Shown: positions 9,676 to 21,368, numbered from the stretch's first letter. The stretch: DNA of 64,000 nucleotides from Vandammella animalimorsus (GCF_002285265.1 NZ_NSJB01000001.1:985642-1049641); one strand, 5' to 3'. Notes: generated by a model not told the origin, from the letters alone. Program-made: numbers and translations.

Positions 9676-9698
9676 GGTGCGCTCCATGGCGGCGCGGC

Positions 9699-12209
<2,511 letters not shown>

Positions 12210-12229
12210 GGTGCACTCTCATTCGATTT

Positions 12230-12290
12230 GGACACGATCAATGTGGAGACGATCAATGGGCAAGACGCGCAATAGGCAAGACACGCAATG
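12230..12290. repeat. four imperfect 14-16 bp tandem repeats upstream of rpoD
   Basis: Successive units GGACACGATCAATGT, GGAGACGATCAATG, GGCAAGACGCGCAATA and GGCAAGACACGCAATG lie 20-80 bases before the rpoD start codon. They fall into two pairs of closer relatives. Confidence 0.75.
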
Positions 12291-12604
12291 GGCAGGCCGC
12301 GCCAAGCGGCCCGGCGCCATGCCTGCTTCGCAGTCTCGAGCGCTGCAGCGCCATGATGCGGCCGCTGCTGCCAGGGCCGACCCGCAGGCAGCGCAGGCTG
12401 TCGCAAGGGCCAGGGGCGCGGGCAAGGCGGCGGCCGATTGGCCAACAGGCAAGGGCAAGCTGGGGGGCGAACATTTGGCATACAGTCCTTGCGGTCATTG
12501 AGGCGGTGTTTGTCCTGGACACGCTTGCCTGCTCCGGAGGTGCTGCTGTCGCGCTTGCTGGTTCGGGCCTGTCGGGCGCGCAAAAAAGCTTGAATCTGCA
12601 CACC

Positions 12605-12623
12605 GGCCCGGCAATGCCGGGCC
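12605..12623. other. perfect stem-loop GGCCCGGC-AAT-GCCGGGCC
   Basis: Eight-base perfect stem with a three-base loop, followed by TTT on the plus strand. Too short a U-run and no gene ending nearby on the plus strand, so its role as terminator is doubtful. Confidence 0.5.
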
Positions 12624-12746
12624 TTTGGATCACAGATTCACAGCCCCATATTATATTCGCGCGCCCTTTTTCAAGCCCCCCGGCGGGGCCATCGTGAAAT
12701 ACGCCGATGCCACGCAAAAAGGCGTTCACAGCAGGCTCTGAGGCCC

Positions 12747-15329
12747 TCACAAAGCCGCCAGGCGCCGCAGGTGGGCCAGCGCCTGCTCGACCTGGTCGAT
12801 CAGCACCAGGCAGAAGTCCCCAGGCTGCAGGCGGGCGATAGCGGCGTCGATGGCCTGCATCTCGCCATGGATTTCCTCCAGATGGCCGATGCGGTAGCCG
12901 GGCTGATCGCGCATGCGCTCAAAACCCTCGCGCAGCAGCGCCAGCACCTCGCCATGCGCCCTGCCGCGCTGGGCAGCGTCCTGATAGAGGATGGCCTCGT
13001 CGAAGGCCGTGGCCAGGATCGAGGTCTGCGCCCGGATGTCCTCGTCGCGCCGGTCGCCCGCGGCACTGATGACCAGCACCCGCTTGCCCGCCGGCGTGGC
13101 CTGCACCACCTGCACCAGCGCGCGCATGGCGTCGGGGTTGTGGCCGTAGTCGGCCACGACGGTGGCGCCGTTGATCTGCAAGGTGTTGAAGCGCCCCGGG
13201 GCGTTGTCGCTGTCGTTGACGAAGCTGGCCAGGCCGCGGCGGATGGTTTGCGCCGGCAGGCCCACGGCCCAGGCCGCAGCCACGGCAGCCATGACATTTT
13301 GCACCTGAAAGCCGATGCGGCCGTGCTGCGTGATCGGGATTTCGGCCAGCGGGATGCTGTCGCGCCAGGCGCCCTCGGTGGCCACGATGGCATCGCCTTC
13401 GACGAACACGCTGCGCCGCCCCTGCGAGCGGTGCGCCGCCAGGATGGGGTGGTGCTTGTCCATCGCAAAGTAGATCACCTGCCCTGGCGTGGCGCTGGCC
13501 ATGGCCGCTACCAGCGGGTCTTCGGCATTGAGCACCGCATGGCCCTTGGGCGAGACGTTGCGCACCGTCACGGCCTTGACCTGGGCCAGCTCCTGCACGG
13601 TGTCGATGTAGTTCAGCCCCAGGTGGTCGCCCTCGCCAATGTTGGTGACCACGGCCACCTGGCTCTGGTCGAAGCCCAGCCCTTCGCGCAGGATGCCGCC
13701 GCGCGCCACCTCCAGCACGGCCGCATCCACCAGCGGATGGAACAGCACGTTGCGCGCGCTGCGCGGGCCGCTGCAGTCGCCGCTTTCGATCTGCCGGCCA
13801 TTGATGTAGATGCCATCGGTGTTGGTCATGCCGGTGGTCAGGCCGTGGGCCATGAGCAGGTGCGCGATCAGGCGCGCCGTGGTGGTCTTGCCGTTGGTGC
13901 CGGTGACGCTGATGAGCGGAATGCGGCCGTCGTTGCCCTTCTCGAACAGCATGTCCACGACGTATTTGCCGATCGGCCGGGGCTGGCCGAACGAGGGCGC
14001 CAGGTGCATGCGCAGCCCGGGCGCGGCATTGACCTCGACCACACCGCCGGCCTGCTCCTCCAGCGGACGCTCGACGCTCTCGCACACCACATCCACGCCG
14101 CAAATGTCCAGCCCCACCATCTGCGCGGCGGCCACGGCGCTGGCGGCCACGGCCGGGTGCACGGAGTCGGTCACGTCGGTGGCCGAGCCGCCCGTGCTGA
14201 GGTTGGCGTTGTGGCGCAGCACGACCTTGCGCCCTGGCTCGGGCACGGATTCGGGCGTCAGCCCTTGCAGCTGCAATTGCCCCAGTGCGATGTCGTCGAG
14301 CCGGATGCGCGTGAGCGAGGTGGCATGGCCATCGCTGCGGCGCGGGTCAAGATTGACGATGTCCACCAGCTCGCGCACGCTGTGCTGGCCGTCGCCGATG
14401 ACCTGCGGCGGCTCGCGCCGCGCAGCAGCAGCCAGGCGACTGCCCACCACCAGCAGGCGGTAGTCCTGCCCGGGCAGATATTTCTCCACCATCACCACGC
14501 CATATTTTTCCGCCGCGCGGTAGGCGGCCTCAAGCTCGGCGCGGGTCTGGATATTGACTGTCACGCCCTTGCCCTGGTTGCCATCCTGCGGCTTGGCCAC
14601 CACTGGCAGGCCCACCTCCTGCGCCACCTGCCAGGCCTCGTCCAGCGAGGCCACCGGGCGGCCCAGCGGCACGGGCACGCCGGCGGCCAGCAGCAGCTTC
14701 TTGGTCAGCTCCTTGTCCTGCGCGATCGACTCGGCCACGGTGCTGGTGGCATCGACCTCGGCGGCCTGGATGCGGCGCTGGCGCGAGCCCCAGCCAAATT
14801 GCACCAGCGAGCCGCGCGTGAGCCGCCGCAAGGGGATGCCGCGCGCCAGCGCGGCCTGGGCGATGGAGCCGGTGCTGGGGCCCAGGCGCTCGTGTTCGTC
14901 AAGCTCGCGCAAGCCGTTGATGATGGCCGCGCCGTCAAAAGTGGTCTGCGCCTGGCCCGAGGCGGCCTGGATCAGCGCCAGCGCCGCATCGATGGCCTGG
15001 CGCCCCACGGCCTCCTCGCGGTACTCGACCACGACCTGGTACACGCCCGCCTCGCTCGTGGGCACGGTGCGCGCAAAGCCGATGGCCACGCCCGCCTCCT
15101 GCTGCAGCACGGCCGCGGCAAACTGCAGCACATGCGCCAGCGAGGTCGGGCTGCCGTCTTCCGTGGTGAGCGTGCCAATGGCCGGGAACAGCGCCCGCAG
15201 GCGCGAAGCCAGGCCAGGCAGGCGCGTGAGGTCGCATTCTTCGGGCGTGCAGTGCACCGTGACCAGCATGGCGGTCTTGCGGCTCCACAGGTTGGGGCCG
15301 CGCAGGGCGCGGATTCGCAGAATTTCCAT
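12747..15329 (-). CDS. cphA: cyanophycin synthetase CphA
   Basis: Makes cyanophycin, multi-L-arginyl-poly-L-aspartate, from Asp, Arg and ATP in the cytoplasm. 860 aa in three parts: N-terminal domain (about 1-160, starting MEILRIRALRGPNLWSRKTA), ATP-grasp domain (about 200-470, with VAKPQDGNQGKGV and EVNAAPGLRMHL), and a Mur-ligase-like domain with an intact P-loop GTNGKTTT starting near residue 477. Both ATP sites therefore look functional. It is the second gene of a leftward pair, 36 bp after cphA', and is probably co-transcribed with it. There is no clear Shine-Dalgarno before ATG 15329. Confidence 0.95.
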   Translation of the reverse strand: MEILRIRALRGPNLWSRKTAMLVTVHCTPEECDLTRLPGLASRLRALFPAIGTLTTEDGSPTSLAHVLQFAAAVLQQEAGVAIGFARTVPTSEAGVYQVVVEYREEAVGRQAIDAALALIQAASGQAQTTFDGAAIINGLRELDEHERLGPSTGSIAQAALARGIPLRRLTRGSLVQFGWGSRQRRIQAAEVDATSTVAESIAQDKELTKKLLLAAGVPVPLGRPVASLDEAWQVAQEVGLPVVAKPQDGNQGKGVTVNIQTRAELEAAYRAAEKYGVVMVEKYLPGQDYRLLVVGSRLAAAARREPPQVIGDGQHSVRELVDIVNLDPRRSDGHATSLTRIRLDDIALGQLQLQGLTPESVPEPGRKVVLRHNANLSTGGSATDVTDSVHPAVAASAVAAAQMVGLDICGVDVVCESVERPLEEQAGGVVEVNAAPGLRMHLAPSFGQPRPIGKYVVDMLFEKGNDGRIPLISVTGTNGKTTTARLIAHLLMAHGLTTGMTNTDGIYINGRQIESGDCSGPRSARNVLFHPLVDAAVLEVARGGILREGLGFDQSQVAVVTNIGEGDHLGLNYIDTVQELAQVKAVTVRNVSPKGHAVLNAEDPLVAAMASATPGQVIYFAMDKHHPILAAHRSQGRRSVFVEGDAIVATEGAWRDSIPLAEIPITQHGRIGFQVQNVMAAVAAAWAVGLPAQTIRRGLASFVNDSDNAPGRFNTLQINGATVVADYGHNPDAMRALVQVVQATPAGKRVLVISAAGDRRDEDIRAQTSILATAFDEAILYQDAAQRGRAHGEVLALLREGFERMRDQPGYRIGHLEEIHGEMQAIDAAIARLQPGDFCLVLIDQVEQALAHLRRLAAL

Positions 15330-15365
15330 GGCGTGCAGCGTGTGGGGTGATCGGGAAAAGCCTTG

Positions 15366-17681
15366 TCAGTGAAGCGCCGGCGTGCGCGCAGCCTGTGGGC
15401 CGGGCAGGCGCGGATCGAAGGTGCGGATGCCCGCGCCAATGAGCTCGGGCGCGATGCCCATGGTCCAGGCCATGGCCACTGCGGCCAGCAACTGCGTTTG
15501 CTGCAGGCCCAGCGTGGCCGCGTGCTGGCACAGCGCCGGCCAGTCTTCGATGCGCTCGCAGCCGGCTTCGCCGTGCAGCTCGATGGCGCTCTCGCCTGGC
15601 AGCACCCAGCGCGCCTGGGGCGCCTCGGGCGCTGGCTCGTCGCCCTGCGGGGCATCGTGCGCCTGTTGCGCCTGCTGCTCCTGTTGTTGCTGCAGCCAGC
15701 GCTGGCGCGCCGCGGCATCGCTGGCGTAGAACACCAGCGCGCCATCGCACAGCGGCGCCAGCGCCGCGACCTGCTCGTCATCGGCATTGAGCACGGCCAC
15801 GCCACTGGCCAGCACCACGTCCACCTGGGTGCGCAGCACGCGGGTCATTTGCTGCTTGTCCTGGATGTCGTAATCGGCCAGTTCCTCATGGCCGGCCATG
15901 TCGGTGACGGCGCCGATGTGGCAGCGGTCGTAGCTCAGGCCCTCGGCCAGGATGCTGCGCGGGCTGTTCTCGATCACGGCCACCTCGATCTGCTGGTTCA
16001 TCAGCAGGCGGTTGCCGGCCTCCCAGTGGTCGCTGGCGCGCCGGTCGATGAGGCGCTTGTCCAGGAAGATGCCCTGGCGGCAGGCCACGCCCACGTGCCG
16101 GCCCGAGAGGTGCAGCAGCCAGCCCACCAGCCGCGCAATGCCGGTGGTGCCGTGGCGCCCGGCGATGCCGATGATGGGGATGCGCCCGGAGAGATCGGCG
16201 CCGTCCTGCAGCGGCGGCGTCGGGAACAGGTATTCGACGATGGCCTGGCCCACCGGCTGGGGCGAGCCCACGGCGGGCTTGAGGTGCATCAGCAGCCCTG
16301 GGCCGGCGTTGACCTCGATCACCGCCCCGCCCTGCTCGCCCAGCGGGCGGGCGATGTCTTGGGCCATCACGTCCACGCCGGCGATGTCCAGGCCGACCAC
16401 GCGCGCGGCCAGCGCCGCAGCCTCGGCGGTTTCCGGGTGCACCTCGTCGGTGCAGTCCACCACCACGGTGCTGCTGCGCTGGATCAGCACCAGCTTGCCG
16501 CGCGCGGGCACGCTGTGCGGCGTCAGCTCCTGGGCCTTGAGCTCGCGCAGCACGTCGGGCTGCTGCACGTCCACCCATTGCGCGGTGGCCGCCTCGGGGC
16601 CCTCATCGCCCTCGCCCACAGCCGCGCCCGCGCTGCGGCGGCGCGGGTCGCTGTTGAGCTGCGCCTGCACCAGCTGCTGCACGGTCAAGACGCCATCGCC
16701 GGTGACTTTGAGCGACTCGCTGCGCGCTGCGGCCACCACGCGCCCGCCCACCACCAGCAGGCGGTGCTCGTTGCCCGGCACCATGCGCTCGACCATGACC
16801 TCGTAGCCGTGCGGCTCAGCCGCGTGCCAGGCGGCCTCGACCTCCTCCTGGGTCTGCAGGTTGACGAACACGCCGCGATTGCGCGAGGCGTCCGAGGGCT
16901 TGACGACCACGGGCAGGCCGATGTCCTGCGCGGCCTCCCAGGCCTGCTGCGCGCTGGCGGCAATCTGCCACTCGGGCACCGGCACGCCGCAGATCTGGAT
17001 CAGCGTCTTGGTCATGTCCTTGTCGTTGGCAATGCCCTCGGCAATGGCGCTGGTGTTGGCCGTCTCGGTGGTCCAGATGCGTTTTTGCGCCGCGCCGTAG
17101 CCCAGTTGCACCAGGTTGCCGTCGTTGAGGCGAAAGGCCGGGATGCGGCGCTCGAACGCGGCATCGACGATGGCCGTCGTGCTCGGGCCCAGGTAGCGCT
17201 CGTCAATCACCTCGCGGATTGCCGCCACGGCCGCGGGCACGTCAAAGGGCCGGTCGTTGATGGCCGCCATGATGAGGCGGTGGCCCTCGCGCAGCGCCGT
17301 GCGCGCGACCTGCTCGTCACGGGCGCGAAACACCATGCGGTACACGCCCGTCTGCGAGGTGCTGCGCGTCTGGCCAAAGGCCGTGGGCATGCCCGCCAGG
17401 TTCAGCAGCTCGATGATGATGTGCTCCAGGATGTGGCCGCACCAGGTGCCTTCATCGAGCCGCATCAGAAAGCCGCCGCGCTCGCCCACGCCGCAGTGGT
17501 GCTCGATCAGGCCGGGCAGCCAGGCCTTCAGGCGCCCTGCAAAGCCCTCGATCTTGTTGGAGGGAAAGTCCTCCAGCCGGCCCAGATCCAGCCAGACCTC
17601 CAGCACCTCGCGGTAGGTCCAGATGCTGGGGCCGCGCAGGTAGTTCACGCGCAGCAGCGCAATATCCTCGAAAACTGGCAT
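15366..17681 (-). CDS. cphA': second cyanophycin synthetase-like protein (CphA'/CphA2 type)
   Basis: 771 aa, same architecture as the neighbouring CphA but diverged. It starts MPVFEDIALLRVNYLRGPSI, has an ATP-grasp domain (VVVKPSDASRNRGVFV; EVNAGPGLLMHL), and a Mur-ligase-like domain in which the P-loop reads GRHGTTG (from about residue 508) instead of GTNGKTT. The essential lysine is therefore a threonine. The C-terminal part is shorter and holds a Gln-rich insert. I infer only the ATP-grasp site is active, as proposed for CphA2 enzymes that join beta-Asp-Arg dipeptides. Start is ATG 17681; no Shine-Dalgarno is seen, but two copies of an ACCATCACCAC unit sit directly before it. Confidence 0.85.
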   Translation of the reverse strand: MPVFEDIALLRVNYLRGPSIWTYREVLEVWLDLGRLEDFPSNKIEGFAGRLKAWLPGLIEHHCGVGERGGFLMRLDEGTWCGHILEHIIIELLNLAGMPTAFGQTRSTSQTGVYRMVFRARDEQVARTALREGHRLIMAAINDRPFDVPAAVAAIREVIDERYLGPSTTAIVDAAFERRIPAFRLNDGNLVQLGYGAAQKRIWTTETANTSAIAEGIANDKDMTKTLIQICGVPVPEWQIAASAQQAWEAAQDIGLPVVVKPSDASRNRGVFVNLQTQEEVEAAWHAAEPHGYEVMVERMVPGNEHRLLVVGGRVVAAARSESLKVTGDGVLTVQQLVQAQLNSDPRRRSAGAAVGEGDEGPEAATAQWVDVQQPDVLRELKAQELTPHSVPARGKLVLIQRSSTVVVDCTDEVHPETAEAAALAARVVGLDIAGVDVMAQDIARPLGEQGGAVIEVNAGPGLLMHLKPAVGSPQPVGQAIVEYLFPTPPLQDGADLSGRIPIIGIAGRHGTTGIARLVGWLLHLSGRHVGVACRQGIFLDKRLIDRRASDHWEAGNRLLMNQQIEVAVIENSPRSILAEGLSYDRCHIGAVTDMAGHEELADYDIQDKQQMTRVLRTQVDVVLASGVAVLNADDEQVAALAPLCDGALVFYASDAAARQRWLQQQQEQQAQQAHDAPQGDEPAPEAPQARWVLPGESAIELHGEAGCERIEDWPALCQHAATLGLQQTQLLAAVAMAWTMGIAPELIGAGIRTFDPRLPGPQAARTPALH

Positions 17682-17703
17682 GTGGTGATGGTGTGGTGAT
17701 GGT
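17682..17703 (-). repeat. 11-bp direct repeat directly before the cphA' start codon
   Basis: Read leftward, ACCATCACCAC occurs twice in tandem immediately before ATG 17681, in the place where a ribosome-binding site would be expected. Confidence 0.7.
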
Positions 17704-17946
17704 GCAAAACGGCTTGGGGGATGCCCCGCACGAATGGCGGCGATTGTGGCACGGCCGCCACGCACGCCGGCTGGCAAGCGTCAAAAGCTGTTGCGCCTGC
17801 GCCGCCGTGGGCGGCGCCTGCCAGAGGCGTGTCAACAAAGGGCGATGCAGGCGCGTTGTCGGCAGCTTGTGGCCGCTGGCCGCCCAGCCCTTGCGCCAAG
17901 CGCCCAGGCCCGGTGGCAAGATAGCGGCCTCCAACTCCCGCCCGAC

Positions 17947-20187
17947 ATGACTGCTGTTTCACCGCCCCCTGCCGCACCGCAGCTGCCCTTGGCTGCGCAC
18001 GAGAACGTGCTGTGCGCGCTCGACGTTGACCTGAGCCAGGAGCTGCGCTTCGCGCCCGGGCGCGTGGTGCTCACCGACCAGGCGCTGTACGGCTGGCAAG
18101 CAGGCCAGGCGCAATACCAGCGCTGGCCGGCCAGCGGCCGGCTCGACGCCCGCCACACGCTGCAATTGCACGAGAGCGCCGGCCTGCTGACGCTGGGCCT
18201 GCACACGCCCGAGCAGCGGCTGGCGCACTGGCACCTGAGCCAGCAAGGCAGCATCCAGGCGCAGCGCCTGCTCGAGCACTTCAAGGCCCAGGTGCATGGC
18301 GACGCGCAAAGCGCCCAGCGCGCGCAGGACCTGTCCACCTGCACCGCCTGCGGCGCCGCCCTGCCGCAAGGCAGCAGCGCCTGCACCGCCTGCGCCGAGA
18401 AGGAAGAAGAAGCGCCCGTCTCCAGTTGGGTGCTGCTGCGCCTGCTGCGCTTTGCCAAGCCCTACCGCAAGCTCATCGCGCTGGGCTTTGTGCTGACGCT
18501 GGCATCGACGGCCGCCACGCTGGTGCCGCCGTACCTGACCATCCCGCTGATGGACGACATCCTCATCCCCTACCAGTCGGGCCAGCCCATCGACGCCGCT
18601 CTGGTGGCCTGGTACCTGGGGGCGCTGCTGCTGTCGGCCATCGTCGCCTGGGCGCTGGGCTGGAGCCGCACCTACGTGCTCTCGCTGGTCTCCGAGCGCA
18701 TCGGCGCCGATTTGCGCACCACCACCTTCAACCACCTCATGCGCCTGTCGCTGGACTACTTCAGCAGCCGCCGCACGGGCGATCTCATCACCCGCATCGG
18801 CTCCGAGACCGACCGCATCAACACCTTTCTCTCGCTGCACGCGCTGGATTTCGCCACCGACGTCATCATGATCGTCATGACGGCGGCCATCTTGCTGTCC
18901 ATCGACCCCACGCTGGCGCTGGCCGCCCTCGTGCCGCTGCCCTTTATCTTCATCCTCATCCAGCGCGTGCGCGCCAAGCTCAAGGTGGGCTTTGAGCGCT
19001 CCAGCCGCGTCTGGTCGCAAATCACCAACGTGCTGGCCGATGCCATCCCCGGCGTGCGCGTGGTCAAGGCCTTTGCGCAGGAAGGGCGCGAGCAGGAGCG
19101 CTTTGCCGAGGCCAACCGCGTCAACCTCATTGCCAACGACCGCGTCAACCGCGTCTGGTCGCTGTTCTCGCCCACCGTCACGCTGATGACCGAGGTGGGC
19201 ACCCTCGTCGTCTGGGCCTTTGGCATCTGGCTGGTGGCGGGCAACACCATCACCGTGGGCGTGCTGGCGGCCTTCATCGCCTACATCGGGCGCTTTTACA
19301 CGCGGCTCGATTCCATGAGCCGCATCGTCAGCATCACCCAGCGCGCCGCCGCCGGGGCCAAGCGCATCTTCGACATCCTCGACCACGTCTCCACCGTGCC
19401 CGAGCCGGCCCAGCCCACGCCCCTGCCCGCCGTGCAAGGCCATCTGCGCCTGAAAAACCTGGGCTTTCGCTACGGCAGCCGCACCGTGCTGCGCAACCTC
19501 AACCTGGAGATCGCGCCGGGCGAGATGATCGGCCTGGTAGGCCACAGCGGCTCGGGCAAATCCACACTGGTCAACCTCATCTGCCGCTTCTACGACGCCA
19601 GCGAAGGCGCCATCCTGTGCGACGGCATTGACTTGCGCCACATCGCCGTGGCCGACTATCGCCGCCACATCGGCCTGGTGCTGCAAGAGCCTTTTCTGTT
19701 CTTCGGCACCGTGGCCGAGAACATCGCCTACGGCAAACCCGATGCCACGCGCGAGGAAATCATCGCTGCCGCGCGCGCCGCGCACGCGCACGACTTCATC
19801 CTGCGCCTGCCCCACGGCTACGACTCGCTGGTGGGCGAGCGCGGCCAAAGCCTCTCGGGCGGCGAGCGCCAGCGCATCAGCATCGCCCGCGCGCTGCTGA
19901 TCGACCCGGCCATCCTCATCATGGACGAGGCCACCTCCGCCGTGGACACCGAAACCGAAAAGGAAATCCAGAAAGCGCTGGACAACCTCGTGCAAGGCCG
20001 CACCACCATCGCCGTGGCGCACCGCCTCTCCACCCTGCGCAAGGCCAACCGCCTCGTCGTCATGGACCGCGGCCACATCGTCGAAGTCGGCGGCCACGAC
20101 GAGCTGCTGGCGCGCCAGGGCGCGTACTGGCGGCTCTACCAGGCCCAGCAGCGCCGCGAGCAGCAGCAACAGCAGCTCGGCGACTGA
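17947..20187 (+). CDS. cyanophycin-associated ABC transporter, fused permease/ATPase with zinc ribbon
   Basis: 746 aa. An N-terminal domain of about 125 residues is unlike standard exporters. It is followed by a zinc-ribbon-like C132-x2-C135/C146-x2-C149, six transmembrane segments (about 165-440, type I ABC exporter), and an ATPase with GLVGHSGSGKST (near 532), LSGGERQRISIARALL and ILIMDEATSAVD. It looks like a complete half-transporter that would act as a homodimer in the inner membrane. It is divergent from cphA' and directly before the DUF1854 gene. The pair is recurrently annotated as cyanophycin-metabolism-associated in betaproteobacteria; the substrate is unknown. Start ATG 17947 is chosen because upstream sequence has no family character. 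Confidence 0.85.
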   Translation: MTAVSPPPAAPQLPLAAHENVLCALDVDLSQELRFAPGRVVLTDQALYGWQAGQAQYQRWPASGRLDARHTLQLHESAGLLTLGLHTPEQRLAHWHLSQQGSIQAQRLLEHFKAQVHGDAQSAQRAQDLSTCTACGAALPQGSSACTACAEKEEEAPVSSWVLLRLLRFAKPYRKLIALGFVLTLASTAATLVPPYLTIPLMDDILIPYQSGQPIDAALVAWYLGALLLSAIVAWALGWSRTYVLSLVSERIGADLRTTTFNHLMRLSLDYFSSRRTGDLITRIGSETDRINTFLSLHALDFATDVIMIVMTAAILLSIDPTLALAALVPLPFIFILIQRVRAKLKVGFERSSRVWSQITNVLADAIPGVRVVKAFAQEGREQERFAEANRVNLIANDRVNRVWSLFSPTVTLMTEVGTLVVWAFGIWLVAGNTITVGVLAAFIAYIGRFYTRLDSMSRIVSITQRAAAGAKRIFDILDHVSTVPEPAQPTPLPAVQGHLRLKNLGFRYGSRTVLRNLNLEIAPGEMIGLVGHSGSGKSTLVNLICRFYDASEGAILCDGIDLRHIAVADYRRHIGLVLQEPFLFFGTVAENIAYGKPDATREEIIAAARAAHAHDFILRLPHGYDSLVGERGQSLSGGERQRISIARALLIDPAILIMDEATSAVDTETEKEIQKALDNLVQGRTTIAVAHRLSTLRKANRLVVMDRGHIVEVGGHDELLARQGAYWRLYQAQQRREQQQQQLGD

Positions 20188-20238
20188 CTTGACTGACGCC
20201 CCCGCCAAAGCCCCTGCCGCCCATCGCAAGGACACGCC

Positions 20239-20874
20239 ATGACCTCCCAGCCCCCTGCCAAGCCCAGCGCCTCGCACCTGCGCTACCTGCCCGCGCACGT
20301 GCTGGTGCTCGGCGCCGACACGCCAGCCGAGCAGCTCCAGCTGGATCAGCACGGCCAACTGATCCTGCACCTGCCCGCCCAGGCTGCCCAGGCCGCTCTG
20401 GCCGCTCACGTCGCCCACGATGGCGCCGAAGCGCCAGCGCCTGCAGCCGCCGCGCAGCCGCCACTGCAGCAGCCCATCGCCGTGCAGCCCGTGCCCGCCT
20501 TTGCCCTGAGCGCGCCGCGCCAATGCCTCTCGCTGGTCGATCAGCAAGGCAAGGAGCGCGCCTACATCGAGCGGCTCGACGCCCTGCCCCAGCCTTGCCA
20601 GCAGGCCATCGCCACCGCCCTGGCCGGGCGCGAGTTCATCCCCAGGATCACCGCCATCGAGGCCGTCAGCAGCTTCTCCACCCCCTCGCTGTGGCAGGTG
20701 CACACCGACCGCGGCCCCACCGCGCTGCTGCTGCAAAGCGAGGACGACATCCGCAAGCTCGACGCCCAAGGCCAATGCCTGCGCATCACCGACAAGCACA
20801 GCCTGCAATACCAGATCGACGACGTCGAGGCCCTGCCCAAGGCCTCTCGCAAGCTGCTGGCGCGCTTCATTTGA
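20239..20874 (+). CDS. cyanophycin-associated DUF1854 family protein
   Basis: 211 aa, cytoplasmic, no membrane segment or signal. The DUF1854 domain fills about residues 90-211, with SLVDQQGKERAYIERLDALP, REFIPRITAIEAVSSFSTPSLW, HTDRGPTALLLQSEDDIRKL and ending LPKASRKLLARFI. An Ala/Pro linker sits at about 45-80. It follows the ABC transporter gene by 51 bp with an AAGGA ribosome site, so the two are probably one operon. DUF1854 has no established activity; its constant company with cphA suggests a role in cyanophycin turnover or transport, which is inference. Confidence 0.85.
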   Translation: MTSQPPAKPSASHLRYLPAHVLVLGADTPAEQLQLDQHGQLILHLPAQAAQAALAAHVAHDGAEAPAPAAAAQPPLQQPIAVQPVPAFALSAPRQCLSLVDQQGKERAYIERLDALPQPCQQAIATALAGREFIPRITAIEAVSSFSTPSLWQVHTDRGPTALLLQSEDDIRKLDAQGQCLRITDKHSLQYQIDDVEALPKASRKLLARFI

Positions 20875-21067
20875 GCGCTGCTCCCAAACCACGACACGCC
20901 GGCTGCGCCCACGGGCAAACCCCGATTGCGGCACCCTGCGCAAGGCCTGGCAGGCGGCGGTTTTCGTGCATACTGACCCCATACAACCTCAACCCTGCCC
21001 ACACCTCTTGAAAGCCCAGCCCCGGACCCTATCCATGAGTCATGCTCCCATCGCATTGGAGGATTCC

Positions 21068-21358
21068 ATGAACACTCTTTATGACTCCGAAGCCTTTTCG
21101 GTCGTGCACATGCAGCAGGACATCGCCCCGCCGCCGCACGATGGGCAGCGCCCCGGCGCCGGCGTGCAGTTGGTGCGCCACGGCTTTGAAATCGTGGACA
21201 AGCGCTCCGGCCGCGAGGTCTATCTGGACGGCAGCTGGGCCGAGCTGTTCCACGCCCAGATCCAGGAATGGCAGCGCAACACCCCCACGCAGGAAGAAGT
21301 GGAGGACACGCTGGACAGCTACACCGGCCTGGCCCAGCACCCAGTATTGGTGCACTGA
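21068..21358 (+). CDS. DUF3567 domain-containing protein
   Basis: Small acidic cytoplasmic protein, 96 aa. It starts MNTLYDSEAFSVVHMQ and contains HGFEIVDKRSGREVYLDGSWAE, the block I associate with DUF3567 (BTH_I0359 family), almost confined to Burkholderiales. Start ATG 21068 is fixed by GGAGG five bases upstream. Function unknown. Confidence 0.8.
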   Translation: MNTLYDSEAFSVVHMQQDIAPPPHDGQRPGAGVQLVRHGFEIVDKRSGREVYLDGSWAELFHAQIQEWQRNTPTQEEVEDTLDSYTGLAQHPVLVH

Positions 21359-21368
21359 ACCTGCACGC

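Larger units (their letters stand above)
12210..12746. other. 537-bp gene-free region upstream of rpoD
   Basis: Contains four imperfect tandem repeats beside rpoD (12230-12290), a perfect 8-bp hairpin at 12605-12623, and a TATAAT hexamer read leftward at 12655-12650 whose nearest -35-like TTGAAA (12674-12669) is only 13 bases away. No gene is supported. It presumably carries the rpoD promoter(s) and a long leader. Confidence 0.6.

Noticed and set aside
12625..12654. TTGGAT/TATTAT as a rightward sigma-70 promoter.
   Set aside because: Nothing is encoded rightward before the end of the convergent-facing cphA gene, and the match is average for an AT-rich spot.
12771..17699. Long plus-strand frames opposite cphA and cphA'.
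   Set aside because: The minus strand encodes full cyanophycin synthetase domains; the plus frames read as His/Arg/Gly-rich composition shadows.
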